The notes beneath the pieces were generated by a model. It was not told the origin of the DNA. It saw only the letters and a program-made list of their open reading frames with translations, and did not search any database. This document shows positions 16,174 through 23,640 of a stretch of DNA of 37,807 nucleotides, piece by piece (positions within the stretch are counted from its first letter, which is position 1; each line of letters begins with the position of its first letter). Source of the DNA: Solirubrobacteraceae bacterium (lineage in GTDB: Bacteria > Actinomycetota > Thermoleophilia > Solirubrobacterales > Solirubrobacteraceae); NCBI GenBank assembly GCA_017882405.1, contig JADGPO010000035.1, positions 1 through 37,807 on the forward strand, given 5' to 3'. A program made the translations under genes and the position numbers.

Positions 16174-16203
16174 TTGACTTATATAAGATATTACTGATAT
16201 ACA
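16174..16203 (+). promoter_or_regulatory. Promoter and probable ArsR operator
   Basis: TTGACT (16174-16179) and TATACA (16198-16203) are 18 bp apart and the ATG lies 6 nt after the -10 box, suggesting a leaderless mRNA. The spacer is AT-rich, unlike the window, and holds an imperfect 22-bp dyad (16180-16201, TATAT...ATATA) typical of ArsR-family operators. The downstream ArsR gene is the likely binder. Confidence 0.65.
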
Positions 16204-16209
16204 TTCGGC

Positions 16210-16572
16210 ATGCACGCGTTCGAGATCCTGGGTGACCCGGTCCGCCGGCGCATCGTCGAGCTGCTCGGCGAGGGCGAGCAGGCCGCCGGGGAGGTCGGCT
16301 CGACGATCCAGCGGGAGTTCGGGATCTCACAGCCGGCCGTCTCCCAGCACCTGCGGGTGCTGCGCGAAAACGGCTTCGCGACCGTACGCAGCGCCGGCAA
16401 CCGCCGGCTGTATGCGGTCGACGCCGCCCCGCTGCAGGACATCGATCGCTGGCTGGCCCCCTACCGCCATTTCTGGGAGCCGAGGCTCGATGCCCTTGGC
16501 ACCGAGATCTCGCGCGGCAAGAAGGCTCGCCGCACATCCACCGAAGATCCCACCGAGAGAGGACGTCGATGA
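16210..16572 (+). CDS. ArsR/SdpR-type repressor
   Basis: 120 residues. The winged helix occupies the N-terminal 90: MHAFEILGDPVRRRIVELL, then AGEVGSTIQREFGISQPAVS-QHLRVLRENGFATVR with wing RSAGNRRLYAV. There is no ArsR metal-binding Cys motif (no ELCVCDL), so this is the non-metal type usually paired with an SRPBCC protein. The C-terminal part (DIDRWLAPYRHFWEPRLDAL) is the conserved dimerisation helix of that subgroup. The stop overlaps the start of the SRPBCC gene (ATGA). Probably autorepresses through the AT-rich dyad just upstream. Confidence 0.88.
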   Translation: MHAFEILGDPVRRRIVELLGEGEQAAGEVGSTIQREFGISQPAVSQHLRVLRENGFATVRSAGNRRLYAVDAAPLQDIDRWLAPYRHFWEPRLDALGTEISRGKKARRTSTEDPTERGRR

Positions 16573-17126
16573 CCCTCAGGCAAGAACCCACCGTCGAACT
16601 GCGCCACCGCCGGATCGCGGCCGGCGAAGCCCGCGTGGCTGTGTTCACGCGGACCTACGAGACCTCCGTGGAGGATCTGTGGGACGCATGCACCAACCCC
16701 GAGCGCCTGCGCCGCTGGTACACCACGGTCGACGGCGACCTACAGGTGGGCGGTACCTTCACCCAGCAGAACATGGGCTCGGGCACGATCGAGGCATGTC
16801 AGGCGCCGCACGCGCTCCAGCTGTCGCTCGGCGGCGGTGTCGACGAGATCGAGCTGAGCCTGTCGGCGGGGCCGCGCGAGGGCACCGCCACGCTCCAGCT
16901 CGAGCACGCCACCACGCTCGACGCGCACGAGATCGGCGGCCAGATGTTCGACGCGATCTACTGCATGGGCGGCGGCTACTACCCCCGCCTGGCCGCGCTG
17001 GAGATGCACCTGCGCGGCAGGCTGCCCGACGACTACGACTCGACCCAGTTCCACCTCAACCCGATGATGCGCGAGACGATCGACCGGGGGAGCGCCGCCA
17101 TGTCAGCGCTGTTACAGGCCGACTGA
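16569..17126 (+). CDS. SRPBCC/AHA1-domain protein, partner of the ArsR repressor
   Basis: 185 residues with the AHA1/START pattern: VFTRTYETSVEDLWDACTNP, ERLRRWYTTVDGDLQVGGTF, central strands, and a C-terminal helix ending DYDSTQFHLNPMMRETIDRG. This family binds small hydrophobic molecules. ArsR-SRPBCC operons are common in Actinobacteria and the pair probably forms one sensing circuit; the ligand is unknown. It overlaps the repressor by 4 bp, so translation is coupled. An N-terminal extension of about 20 residues (ELRHRRIAAGEARVA) precedes the first strand. Full length. Confidence 0.85.
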   Translation: MTLRQEPTVELRHRRIAAGEARVAVFTRTYETSVEDLWDACTNPERLRRWYTTVDGDLQVGGTFTQQNMGSGTIEACQAPHALQLSLGGGVDEIELSLSAGPREGTATLQLEHATTLDAHEIGGQMFDAIYCMGGGYYPRLAALEMHLRGRLPDDYDSTQFHLNPMMRETIDRGSAAMSALLQAD

Positions 17127-17339
17127 CAGTACCCGTCAACTGTCGCTCACGCCGAGCTCGGCGAGCATCGTCAGCGGCTCGGATGCGCCCGCCTCGTCGC
17201 GGAGTCCGTCCAGGTCGGGGAGTGCGGGGAGGGGGCGGCTCATGCGCTGTCCGCCGCGGGTGTTGCGGGGATCGGGTTTATGGGTACCCGTGACGCTGAC
17301 GGCATCGCGCCGGAGATCCACCTCAAAGAGAGGCCCCAG

Positions 17340-17840
17340 ATGCGCAAGGCATTGGTCACGACAGTGGGAATCATCGGGTTGGCAGTCGGCGGTTCCTGTC
17401 TTTCTGCCTCGGCCGCGACGGTCAAGGGCAAGCGAACCGAGCGTAACTTCACCGAGGTCGCCGTCGGGGCGCGGATCAGCACCTCCGCCAGCCGCTTCGA
17501 GAACGTGTACCGCGTCAAGCAATCGCCGGACGGCGGCGGCGGCGTGATCCAGGATGGCCAGCTGGAGGGCTCCACCTTCCCGGTCAACGGCCTCGATGGA
17601 ACGATCACCTTCTTCCGCGACGGCGCCCGGACCACGAAGGACACGTTCACGCTCGGCGTGCCCGGCACCGATGGCATCGGCGCGATCGCGGGCAAGGGCA
17701 TCTGCACGGGCGGGACCGGCTTTCACAAGTTCGAGACGTGCACCTACACCTTCAAGGGCACCTACGACCTGAACACGTCGGTGACCAGGATCACGATGAC
17801 GGGCACCGACACGCGCGCGGGCAACGCGCCCTTCCACTGA
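17340..17840 (+). CDS. Secreted protein of unknown function
   Basis: 166 residues from ATG at 17340, preceded by AAAGAGG at 7-13 nt; the longer open frame lacks a ribosome-binding site. [19 protein letters not shown] then CLSASAATV is a signal peptide with an AxA site. The Cys at about residue 20 is not in a proper lipobox, so I think it is secreted rather than a lipoprotein. The mature part is strand-rich and Gly/Thr-rich ([39 protein letters not shown]) with one possible Cys pair, suggesting a small beta-barrel. No family recognised. Eight bp before the AhpD-like gene, so co-transcribed. Confidence 0.7.
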   Translation: MRKALVTTVGIIGLAVGGSCLSASAATVKGKRTERNFTEVAVGARISTSASRFENVYRVKQSPDGGGGVIQDGQLEGSTFPVNGLDGTITFFRDGARTTKDTFTLGVPGTDGIGAIAGKGICTGGTGFHKFETCTYTFKGTYDLNTSVTRITMTGTDTRAGNAPFH

Positions 17841-17848
17841 GAACGGTC

Positions 17849-18427
17849 ATGGTCAGCGACGACACGGGCTCGTGGTTCCCGGTCCCCGACGAGGCGCAGC
17901 TGCCCGACGATCTGCGGGGCCTGTTCGCCAAGGCCCGCGAGCGCCTCGGCTTCGTCCCCAACGTGTTCCGGGTGTACTCGTTTCGGCCGGAGCGGCTGAG
18001 CGCGTGGTTCGCGCACTACCGCCAGCTGCACATGCCGACCGAGCAGCTCAGCGCCGCCGATCGGGAGATGATCGCCGTGGTGGTCAGTGCCGCCAACGGC
18101 TGCCTCTACTGCCTGGTCGCCCACGGGGCCGCCCTGCGCCAGGAGCTGGGCGACCCGGTGCTCGGCGAGCGCATCTCCTATGACTGGCGCCGCGCCGACC
18201 TGGACGCCCGGCGCAACGCGATCTGCGCCTACGCCGAGAAGCTCACTCTGCGTCCGCGCGAGCTGACGCGCGAAGACCTGCAGTCGCTGCTCGACGTGGG
18301 GCTGAGCTCCGAGGAGGCGTGGGACGTGGCCGAGGTCGCGGCCATGTACAACCTCACCAACCGGATGGCGATGGCCACCAACATGCTGCCCAACCGGGAG
18401 TACAGCGGACAGGGGCGGGCGGGGTGA
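17849..18427 (+). CDS. AhpD-like/carboxymuconolactone decarboxylase-family protein
   Basis: 192 residues. The active-site pattern E-x(n)-C-x2-C-x3-H is present: [20 protein letters not shown] then VAHGAALR. In AhpD-like proteins the two cysteines and the His reduce peroxides or partner proteins. The N terminus ([40 protein letters not shown]) is that of 'peroxidase-related' members. It probably acts in the cytoplasm as a thiol-dependent peroxidase, a family-level inference. Start ATG at 17849 lies 8 bp after the secreted-protein gene. A 9-bp hairpin and a G-rich tract follow the stop. Confidence 0.85.
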   Translation: MVSDDTGSWFPVPDEAQLPDDLRGLFAKARERLGFVPNVFRVYSFRPERLSAWFAHYRQLHMPTEQLSAADREMIAVVVSAANGCLYCLVAHGAALRQELGDPVLGERISYDWRRADLDARRNAICAYAEKLTLRPRELTREDLQSLLDVGLSSEEAWDVAEVAAMYNLTNRMAMATNMLPNREYSGQGRAG

Positions 18428-18466
18428 CCTCCCGCGGATGACGGTTCGGGTGGGTGGGTCCCGGTC

Positions 18467-18492
18467 CGGCGGCCGCTGGAAGACGGCCGCCG
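18467..18492. terminator. Hairpin between convergent genes
   Basis: CGGCGGCCG (18467-18475) and CGGCCGCCG (18484-18492) form a 9-bp perfect stem with an 8-base loop. It lies 40 bp after the AhpD-like gene and 30 bp beyond the end of the convergent small-protein gene, so it could terminate both. No U-run on either side, so Rho-independent action is uncertain. Confidence 0.5.
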
Positions 18493-18494
18493 CC

Positions 18495-18517
18495 GGGCGG
18501 GAGGGAGGGAGGGAGGG
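18495..18517 (+). repeat. Six-tract G-quadruplex motif
   Basis: Six GGG runs separated by single bases (one C, four A) fill 18495-18517, directly beside the convergent-gene hairpin and 5 bp from the stop of the small protein gene. One-base loops give the most stable class of predicted G-quadruplex. Likely role in 3'-end formation is inferred. Confidence 0.8.
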
Positions 18518-18521
18518 CTGG

Positions 18522-18725
18522 CTAGTGCCGGCGCGAGCGGTAGGCGTGCATGCGCTCGAGATCGGCGACCTCGCTACGAGGGCCGCGCGACTGCAGGCCG
18601 GTCTGAATCTCGAACATGCGCTGCTGGGCGTAATCGAGCTCTGACCAGATCACGCGAGCGCGATCGATCGAGCGGTTGCGAAGCGCGCGGACGCGGCCGC
18701 TGAGCTGGCTGGTCTGGTTTCTCAT
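18522..18725 (-). CDS. Small basic helical protein
   Basis: 67 residues, Arg-rich (MRNQTSQLSGRVRALRNRSI, YAQQRMFEIQTGLQSRGPR), probably one long helix plus a short tail. A perfect GGAGG lies 7-11 nt before ATG 18725, the strongest Shine-Dalgarno sequence in the window, which decides the start over the longer open frame. I do not recognise a named family. Basic charge and size suggest nucleic-acid or ribosome contact, but this is a guess. Two 13-bp direct repeats lie 30-63 bp upstream. Confidence 0.7.
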   Translation of the reverse strand: MRNQTSQLSGRVRALRNRSIDRARVIWSELDYAQQRMFEIQTGLQSRGPRSEVADLERMHAYRSRRH

Positions 18726-18754
18726 CGTCTGCCTCCTTCGGTGTCTCTTGGGGG

Positions 18755-18788
18755 GGAGTGGGTCTAGGCCGGTTCGGAGTGGGTCTAG
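18755..18788 (-). promoter_or_regulatory. Two 13-bp direct repeats upstream of the small basic gene
   Basis: GGAGTGGGTCTAG occurs at 18755-18767 and again at 18776-18788, 21 bp apart (two helical turns); read with the gene it is CTAGACCCACTCC. A GGGGTAAGCCCCC near-palindrome follows at 18802-18814. The phasing suggests an activator or repressor site in the promoter. Confidence 0.5.
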
Positions 18789-18922
18789 AGCCGATTCCCA
18801 GTCTGGGGTAAGCCCCCGGGCGCCACATCGGCAGTTCGCAGCGCGATCAGGCACGTGGGACCTTAGGCGCCTGAGCGACCCCCTTACCTCTGTTGGCGCC
18901 CGGTTAGCGGATTGGCGCGCGG

Positions 18923-19564
18923 TTAGCGGATCGTGTCCAGCTGACGCGGACCGTAGGCGGCCAGGAAGGCGTCCACCCCGGTGGCCACGATCGTGTCCAG
19001 GTCGATCGGTCCCTCGTAGCGGCCCAGCAGCATCGCCTGGTTCATCGGGGCCGACATGATCAGCCAGCTGAAGTGGCCGGCGGCGAGCCGGGGGTCGTCC
19101 AGCGACAGCGCCCCGCAGGCGACGAGGCGCTCGAACACGACGGCCAGCGCGGCGGTGCTGCGTCCCGCCCCCCGCTCGTAGAACGCCCGGCCGAGCTCCG
19201 GGAAGCGACCGGCCTCGCCGATCACCAGCCGCCGCAGCGCCAGCAGCCGCGGCTGCATCACCCCCGACAGCAGCGTGTGGGCGAGCTTGCGCAGGTCGTC
19301 CTGGACCCGGTCTGGGTCGCGCAGCTTCAAGATCTCGTCGGCGATCGGATCGCCGACCTCGTTCACCGTGGTGGTGACGATCTCGATGAACAGCCGCTCC
19401 TTGTCGGCGAAGTGCTTGTACACCGTCTGCTTGGAGACGACCGCCAGCGCGGCGATCTCGTCCATCGTCGTCCCCAGGTAGCCGTGCTCCAGGAACAGGC
19501 TCTCCGCGGCCAGCAGGATCGCCCGCCGCTTGCGTACCGACCGGGGTTCGTCGTCGTTGTACAA
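18923..19564 (-). CDS. TetR/AcrR-family repressor
   Basis: 213 residues. HTH: RKRRAILLAAESLFLEHGYL, GTTMDEIAALAVVSKQTVYK, HFADKERLFIEIV. The C-terminal domain contains RRLVIGEAGRFPELGRAFYE, typical of the AefR-like TetR_C group. Start is TTG at 19564, since no better codon precedes the HTH, and the operator begins 2 bp upstream, leaving no room for a Shine-Dalgarno sequence. The same palindrome recurs in front of the divergent RibD-C gene at 19697, so this protein probably represses both itself and that operon. Ligand unknown. Confidence 0.88.
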   Translation of the reverse strand: MYNDDEPRSVRKRRAILLAAESLFLEHGYLGTTMDEIAALAVVSKQTVYKHFADKERLFIEIVTTTVNEVGDPIADEILKLRDPDRVQDDLRKLAHTLLSGVMQPRLLALRRLVIGEAGRFPELGRAFYERGAGRSTAALAVVFERLVACGALSLDDPRLAAGHFSWLIMSAPMNQAMLLGRYEGPIDLDTIVATGVDAFLAAYGPRQLDTIR

Positions 19565-19566
19565 CG

Positions 19567-19585
19567 GAACTAGACAGTCTAGTTC
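19567..19585. promoter_or_regulatory. TetR operator next to its own gene
   Basis: GAACTAGACAGTCTAGTTC is a perfect palindrome with 9-bp arms around a central A (19576). It lies 2 bp upstream of the repressor's TTG start, over its promoter. The core TAGAC-N-GTCTA is the same as at 19665-19679. Confidence 0.85.
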
Positions 19586-19664
19586 TGACTACGGCGTGCG
19601 GGCAGCGGCCCGGGCCAGCATGGGAGTGAGGGGCGCTCCCGGGACCACGGGCGGCCGCACCAGT

Positions 19665-19690
19665 ACTAGACGGTCTAGTTCTGTTAGGGT
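19665..19690 (+). promoter_or_regulatory. Second copy of the operator with leaderless-type promoter
   Basis: ACTAGACGGTCTAGT (19665-19679) has 7-bp arms and shares the core of the 19567 site, 96 bp away. It is followed by TAGGGT (19685-19690), a -10 box 6 nt before the ATG at 19697. The operator thus covers the -35/-10 spacer of the RibD-C/SMP-30 operon. Confidence 0.75.
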
Positions 19691-19696
19691 GGCAGG

Positions 19697-20275
19697 ATGG
19701 GTCGGATCACCGCCGTCAACCACGTCAGCCTGGATGGGGTGATGCAGGCGCCCGGGCGGGCCGACGAGGATCCGCGCGGCGGCTTTCAGTACGGCGGCTG
19801 GGCGCAGGCCGGCAACGATCCGGTGATGGGCCGGGTGATGGGCGAGGGCATGGGCCGGGGCGGGTCGCTGCTGCTGGGACGCCGTACGTATGAGGACTTC
19901 GCCGACTTCTGGCCCAAGCAGACCGACAACCCGTTCACGCCCGTGCTCGACGCGACCCGCAAGTACGTGGCCTCGCGCACGCTGACCTCCGCGAGCTGGA
20001 GCAACGCCACGATCCTCAGCGGCGACGCCGCCGAGGCGGTGGCGAGCCTCAGGGAGGCCGAGGACCTCACGATCCTGGGCAGCGGGGAGCTGATCCGCTC
20101 GCTGATCGGCCACGGGCTGATCGACGCGTGGATGCTGCTGATCCACCCCCGCGTGCTCGGCTCCGGCCAGCGCCTGTTCGCGGCCGACGGCCCGCCGATC
20201 ACGCTGCGGCTGACCGACAGCGTGACCACCACCACGGGCGTTGTGATCGCCACCTACGCGGCCGCCGATGGCTGA
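19697..20275 (+). CDS. RibD C-terminal/dihydrofolate-reductase-like protein
   Basis: 192 residues. The N terminus GRITAVNHVSLDGVMQAPGR is the hallmark of the RibD-C/DHFR-like family (YwjB/YyaP type), with GSLLLGRRTYEDFADFW, LTILGSGELIRSLIGHGLID and IHPRVLGSGQRLF. These are NAD(P)H-binding reductase folds whose substrates are mostly unknown; a true DHFR role is unlikely. ATG at 19697 is 6 nt after a -10 box, so translation may be leaderless. Repression by the neighbouring TetR protein is likely from the operator. The stop overlaps the SMP-30 gene by 8 bp. Confidence 0.85.
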   Translation: MGRITAVNHVSLDGVMQAPGRADEDPRGGFQYGGWAQAGNDPVMGRVMGEGMGRGGSLLLGRRTYEDFADFWPKQTDNPFTPVLDATRKYVASRTLTSASWSNATILSGDAAEAVASLREAEDLTILGSGELIRSLIGHGLIDAWMLLIHPRVLGSGQRLFAADGPPITLRLTDSVTTTTGVVIATYAAADG

Positions 20276-21119
20276 GCTGCGCGCGCTGCTCGAGGGCCTG
20301 ACGTTCGGCGAGTCGCCGCGCTGGCACGAGGACCGCCTGTGGTTCTGCGACTGGGGTGCGCATCGGCTGATGACCGTCGACCTGGACGGCCGAGCGGAGA
20401 CGATCGCCGAGGTCCACTCGTTCCCGTTCTGTATCGACTGGCTGCCCGACGGCCGCCTGCTGATCGTCTCTGCGGCCGACCGCGCGCTGCTGACCCTGGA
20501 GGACGATGGCGAGCTCGCCGTACACGCCGACCTGAGCGGTCTGTCGGCCAACCCGCCCAACAACGAGATCGTGGTCGACGGCCGGGGCAACGCGTACGTC
20601 GACGGCGGGGGCTTCGACATGGCCGCGGGCGAGCCGTTCGCGCCCGGGACGATCGCGTTGGTCACGCCCGCCGGGGATGTGCGTGAGGTGGCCGACGACA
20701 TCCACTTCGGCAACGGGATGGCGGTCACGCCCGACAACGCGACGCTGATCGTGGCCGAGTCCTACGGCCGGCGGCTGACGGGCTTCACGATCGCCGCCGA
20801 CGGCAGCCTGTCGGGCCGCCGCGTGTGGGCCGACCTCGGCGACGGCGTGCCCGACGGCATCTGCCTCGACGCCGAGGGTGCAGTCTGGTGCGCCGACGTG
20901 CCCAACCGCCGCTGCGTGCGCGTCGCCGAGGGCGGCGAGGTCCTGCAGACCGCGCAGGCTGACCGAGGCTGCTTCGCCTGCATGCTGGGCGGCCCGGAGA
21001 TGCGCACCCTGTTCGTGATCGCGCGCGAGTGGCATGGCGCCCAGGCGATGACCGCGGGAGACGGCACCGGCCAGGTGCTGGCGATCGAGACATCGGTGCC
21101 CAAGGCGGGGTGGCCGTGA
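20268..21119 (+). CDS. SMP-30/gluconolactonase-family hydrolase
   Basis: 283 residues, a six-bladed propeller family. The metal ligands expected for SMP-30 are visible: E in LTFGESPRWHEDRLWF, N in NPPNNEIVVDGRGNAYV, N in FGNGMAVTPD, and D in GVPDGICLDAEGAVWCAD. The enzymes hydrolyse lactones, commonly sugar lactones; the exact substrate cannot be seen. No signal peptide, so cytoplasmic. The start ATG at 20268 lies inside the end of the RibD-C gene, so the two are translated together and share the TetR control. The pair could act in sequence on an aldonolactone or xenobiotic, by inference. Confidence 0.88.
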   Translation: MAELRALLEGLTFGESPRWHEDRLWFCDWGAHRLMTVDLDGRAETIAEVHSFPFCIDWLPDGRLLIVSAADRALLTLEDDGELAVHADLSGLSANPPNNEIVVDGRGNAYVDGGGFDMAAGEPFAPGTIALVTPAGDVREVADDIHFGNGMAVTPDNATLIVAESYGRRLTGFTIAADGSLSGRRVWADLGDGVPDGICLDAEGAVWCADVPNRRCVRVAEGGEVLQTAQADRGCFACMLGGPEMRTLFVIAREWHGAQAMTAGDGTGQVLAIETSVPKAGWP

Positions 21120-21173
21120 CCGCGAGGGCGTGGAATGCGAGGGGCAGCTCGTCGTGGCGCGCCCGGCCGCCGT

Positions 21174-21638
21174 CTAGGCCGGCACGAACAGCCGCCCGCG
21201 CATGTTCTGGTCGCTCTGCGGGTGAAAGTCCGCCAGCGACTTGAGCTGGGCGCGCATGTCGTCGGGCAGGCGGTCCGCGCCCGCCTGGTCGAGCTCGACG
21301 AGGTTGCCCGACGGGTCGCGGATGTACAGCTGGACGAGGTCGCCGGGCAGGAGGACGAGGTGGTTGCCGAACGCCTGGCGCTCGAAGCACTGGCGCCGCT
21401 CGGCGACGCGGTAGACCGCCTCCAGGTCGTCGACGGTGATCCCCAGGTGATGGTGACTGGTCGGCTGCATGTCGCGCTCGAACAGGTGCAGCTGCGTGCG
21501 CCCGAGCGCCAGCCACTGGACGGGGAGGCCGAAGTTCGGAGTGGGGATCGGCTCGGCGCCCAGCAGGTCGGTGTAGAACTCGACCGACTCGGACAAATCG
21601 CGGGCGTTGATGCTGACGTGGTTGATACGGGTCTCCAC
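21174..21638 (-). CDS. VOC (glyoxalase/dioxygenase-fold) family protein
   Basis: 154 residues with paired beta-alpha-beta3 modules. INHVSINARDLSESVEFYTDLLG is the first-module start, and HHHLGITVDDLEAVYRVAER the second, followed by YIRDPSGNLVELDQAG. Likely metal ligands are H in the first strand (NHVS), the His cluster in SHHHLGI and the Glu in LVELDQ. The family covers glyoxalases, dioxygenases and resistance proteins; nothing selects one here. Start GTG at 21638 follows AGGAGGAG at about 8-15 nt, an excellent ribosome-binding site. Convergent with the SMP-30 gene 54 bp away. Confidence 0.88.
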   Translation of the reverse strand: METRINHVSINARDLSESVEFYTDLLGAEPIPTPNFGLPVQWLALGRTQLHLFERDMQPTSHHHLGITVDDLEAVYRVAERRQCFERQAFGNHLVLLPGDLVQLYIRDPSGNLVELDQAGADRLPDDMRAQLKSLADFHPQSDQNMRGRLFVPA

Positions 21639-21706
21639 CGTGGCTCTCCTCCTGTCGTGTCCGCTCGGCGCATCCTACGCTCGATCCGCCGATACTTCCC
21701 CGCGCC

Positions 21707-21775
21707 GTGGCCACCGATCTCGACGGGACGCTAGTGCGCAGTGACGGCACGCTGGCTGGCACCGCTGCCAACGAC
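21707..21775 (+). pseudogene. N-terminal fragment of a Cof-type HAD phosphatase
   Basis: GTG at 21707 opens VATDLDGTLVRSDGTLAG, the DxDGT motif I of Cof-type HAD hydrolases at the expected position. The homology ends after about 20 residues. From about 21770 another frame reads PEVGMITGGDACGVDGC and stops at TGA near 21832; this may be the tail of a different gene. Nothing else of the 250-280-residue enzyme remains. Confidence 0.55.
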
Positions 21776-21839
21776 GAGGCCCGAAGTCGGCATGATCACC
21801 GGTGGCGACGCCTGCGGCGTCGACGGCTGCTGAAACCCC

Positions 21840-23414
21840 TCAGGCCGACACGCTGCGGTCGCGGCCCGCCTGCTTGGCGGCATAGAGCCCCCGGTCGGCG
21901 GCCGCCAGCAGGCCACGCGCGTCCAGCACCCCGCGGGAGGTGACGGCGACGCCGATCGACACCGTGATGCCCTCGGGCACCAGCTCGCGCATGCGGCGGC
22001 CGGTCTCCGTGCGCAGCCGCTCGGCGGCCGCGGCGGCGCCCGCTTCGTCGGTCTGCGGGAGGATCATGCAGAACTCCTCGCCGCCCAGGCGGACAGGCAC
22101 GTCGGAGTCGCGCGCCAGCTCGCGCAGCAGCTCACCGAAGCGGGCCAGCACCGCGTCGCCGACCTCGTGCCCGTATTGATCGTTGACGCGCTTGAAGTGA
22201 TCCAGGTCGCACACCAGGAGCGCGACGGTGGCGTGCTCGGCGATCAGCTCGGTCAGGTCGCGGCGGTTGCGTACGCCGGTCAGCGGGTCGTGGGTCGCCA
22301 GGTGCTGGAGCAGGTCGCGGTAGTCGAGCGTGCTGTGGACCGCCGAGAGCTGGTCGACGAGCAGCCGGAGGGCCCGGCGCCGGGCGTCGGTGGGCGCCAA
22401 GCGGTCGGTCGGATCCTCGATTGCGAACAGCGCCCGCAGGTGCCCGTCGGCCGCGCGCGAGGGGAGCACCAGGCAGGAGTCGCTCCACGCCGCCGGCCCG
22501 CGTCCGTTGCGCTGCGAGCGCGGCGGTGGCGCGGCCTCGCCGAACAGCTCAGCGGCCGCGATCAGCCAGCAGCCCGCATGCTCGCGCTCGGGCGCCAGCA
22601 CCACTTCCACCTGCTCGACCGACAGGGTCGGCGCCAGGCTGCCTGTCGAGCCCCAGCCGAGCGAGTGCTCGATCGCCAGCGTGTCCTGCTCGTCGCGCGC
22701 ATAGGCGGCGATCCGCTCAAAGCCCAGCTCCGGGACCACCGTCTCACAGGCGGTCTGCAGCAGCTCGCTCAGGCTGGCGCTGGCCGCGAGTGCCGGCGAA
22801 GCCTCCAGCAGCTTGGAGTGGACGCGCTCGTTCTCCAGCGTGCGAGCACCGCGATGCGCGCTCTCCAGCGCCTGCTCGGCGTGCAGGGAGACGGCGCGGA
22901 TCAGGCGTAACTCGTCATCGGTCGGCCGCCGCCCGGTGTGGGGTGCGTCCATCGAGAGAAAGCCGAGCGGGGCGCCCGTCGTGTCGGTGAGGAACACCAG
23001 CAGTCCGTCGCCCTCGCACCACGCATCGGCGCCCTTGAGCTGCTCATCCAGCGGGGTGTTGTAGGAGGCCTCGAACGCGTCCCAGAAGCCGGACTCGGCG
23101 GTGATGAAGTACGTGCCGGGCAGTGCCGCCTGCTGCTGGGCGAGCAGCTCCTCCAGCGGGCCTCGCGGTGTGCTGACGCCCTCCATCTCGGCTCGCGTCC
23201 GCTCGGAGCCGAGCACCAGCTCGACGCGGTAGTCGTCCCACGCGGGCCGGAACACGTTGAGCACCACCGACCCGAAGCCGGCGATCCTCTGCACGGTCTG
23301 GGCGACGATGCGCAGGACCTCGGGCACGGGATCTCCCGCGGCGCTCTGGCTCAGCCCCAGCAGCGCCTCCAAAGGCGTGATTTCGTCCGGAGGTCCGGAT
23401 GCTTGTGGAGCCAC
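21840..23414 (-). CDS. GAF-GAF-GGDEF diguanylate cyclase with I-site
   Basis: 524 residues from GTG at 23414, with GAGGGA 7-12 nt upstream. Two GAF-like domains occupy about 15-195 and 205-355. The GGDEF domain (about 360-520) starts with HDPLTGVRNRRDL, has the substrate and metal motif VCDLDHFKRVNDQYGHEVGD, the active-site loop GGEEF and VSIGVAV near the end. R-D-S-D lies exactly five residues before GGEEF, the spacing of the inhibitory I-site. So it should make c-di-GMP and be inhibited by product. No membrane helix, so cytoplasmic; GAF ligands unknown. It is intact although truncated genes lie on both sides. Confidence 0.9.
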   Translation of the reverse strand: MAPQASGPPDEITPLEALLGLSQSAAGDPVPEVLRIVAQTVQRIAGFGSVVLNVFRPAWDDYRVELVLGSERTRAEMEGVSTPRGPLEELLAQQQAALPGTYFITAESGFWDAFEASYNTPLDEQLKGADAWCEGDGLLVFLTDTTGAPLGFLSMDAPHTGRRPTDDELRLIRAVSLHAEQALESAHRGARTLENERVHSKLLEASPALAASASLSELLQTACETVVPELGFERIAAYARDEQDTLAIEHSLGWGSTGSLAPTLSVEQVEVVLAPEREHAGCWLIAAAELFGEAAPPPRSQRNGRGPAAWSDSCLVLPSRAADGHLRALFAIEDPTDRLAPTDARRRALRLLVDQLSAVHSTLDYRDLLQHLATHDPLTGVRNRRDLTELIAEHATVALLVCDLDHFKRVNDQYGHEVGDAVLARFGELLRELARDSDVPVRLGGEEFCMILPQTDEAGAAAAAERLRTETGRRMRELVPEGITVSIGVAVTSRGVLDARGLLAAADRGLYAAKQAGRDRSVSA

Positions 23415-23454
23415 CGACTATCCCTCTCCACGTGGGCGTTGCACCGGATTATCC

Positions 23455-23640
23455 CTCCGCGGCGCGCACAGCGCGGATCAGCGCCGCGCCCCAGCGTCTC
23501 CAGGCCGGCGATCAGCAGATCCAGCCCGAACTCGAAGCGTTTCCTCCTCGCCGTGGCCCGTCATCGCGGGCGCGACGTGGGCGAGCGCCGGGAAGCGATC
23601 GGCGGGTAGCCGGTCGTAGAAGGCGTGCACGTCGGCGCGG
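23455..23640 (-). pseudogene. C-terminal fragment of a TetR regulator, frameshifted
   Basis: The minus strand reads AFYDRLPADRFPALAHVAPA (about 23628-23570), then after a frame change at about 23545 KRFEFGLDLLIAGLETLGRG. Together these match the end of TetR_C domains of the type '..LPxxRFPxL..(R)FEFGLDxLIxGL'. The HTH and most of the ligand domain are gone; the fragment stops where the methyltransferase fragment begins on the other strand. One frameshift and one truncation, so non-functional. Confidence 0.65.

Noticed and set aside
17136..17243. A 35-codon minus-strand frame from ATG 17243
   Set aside because: Contains the readable stretch PLTMLAELGVSDS but has only a weak ribosome-binding site, no family, and lies in a short gap; insufficient support.
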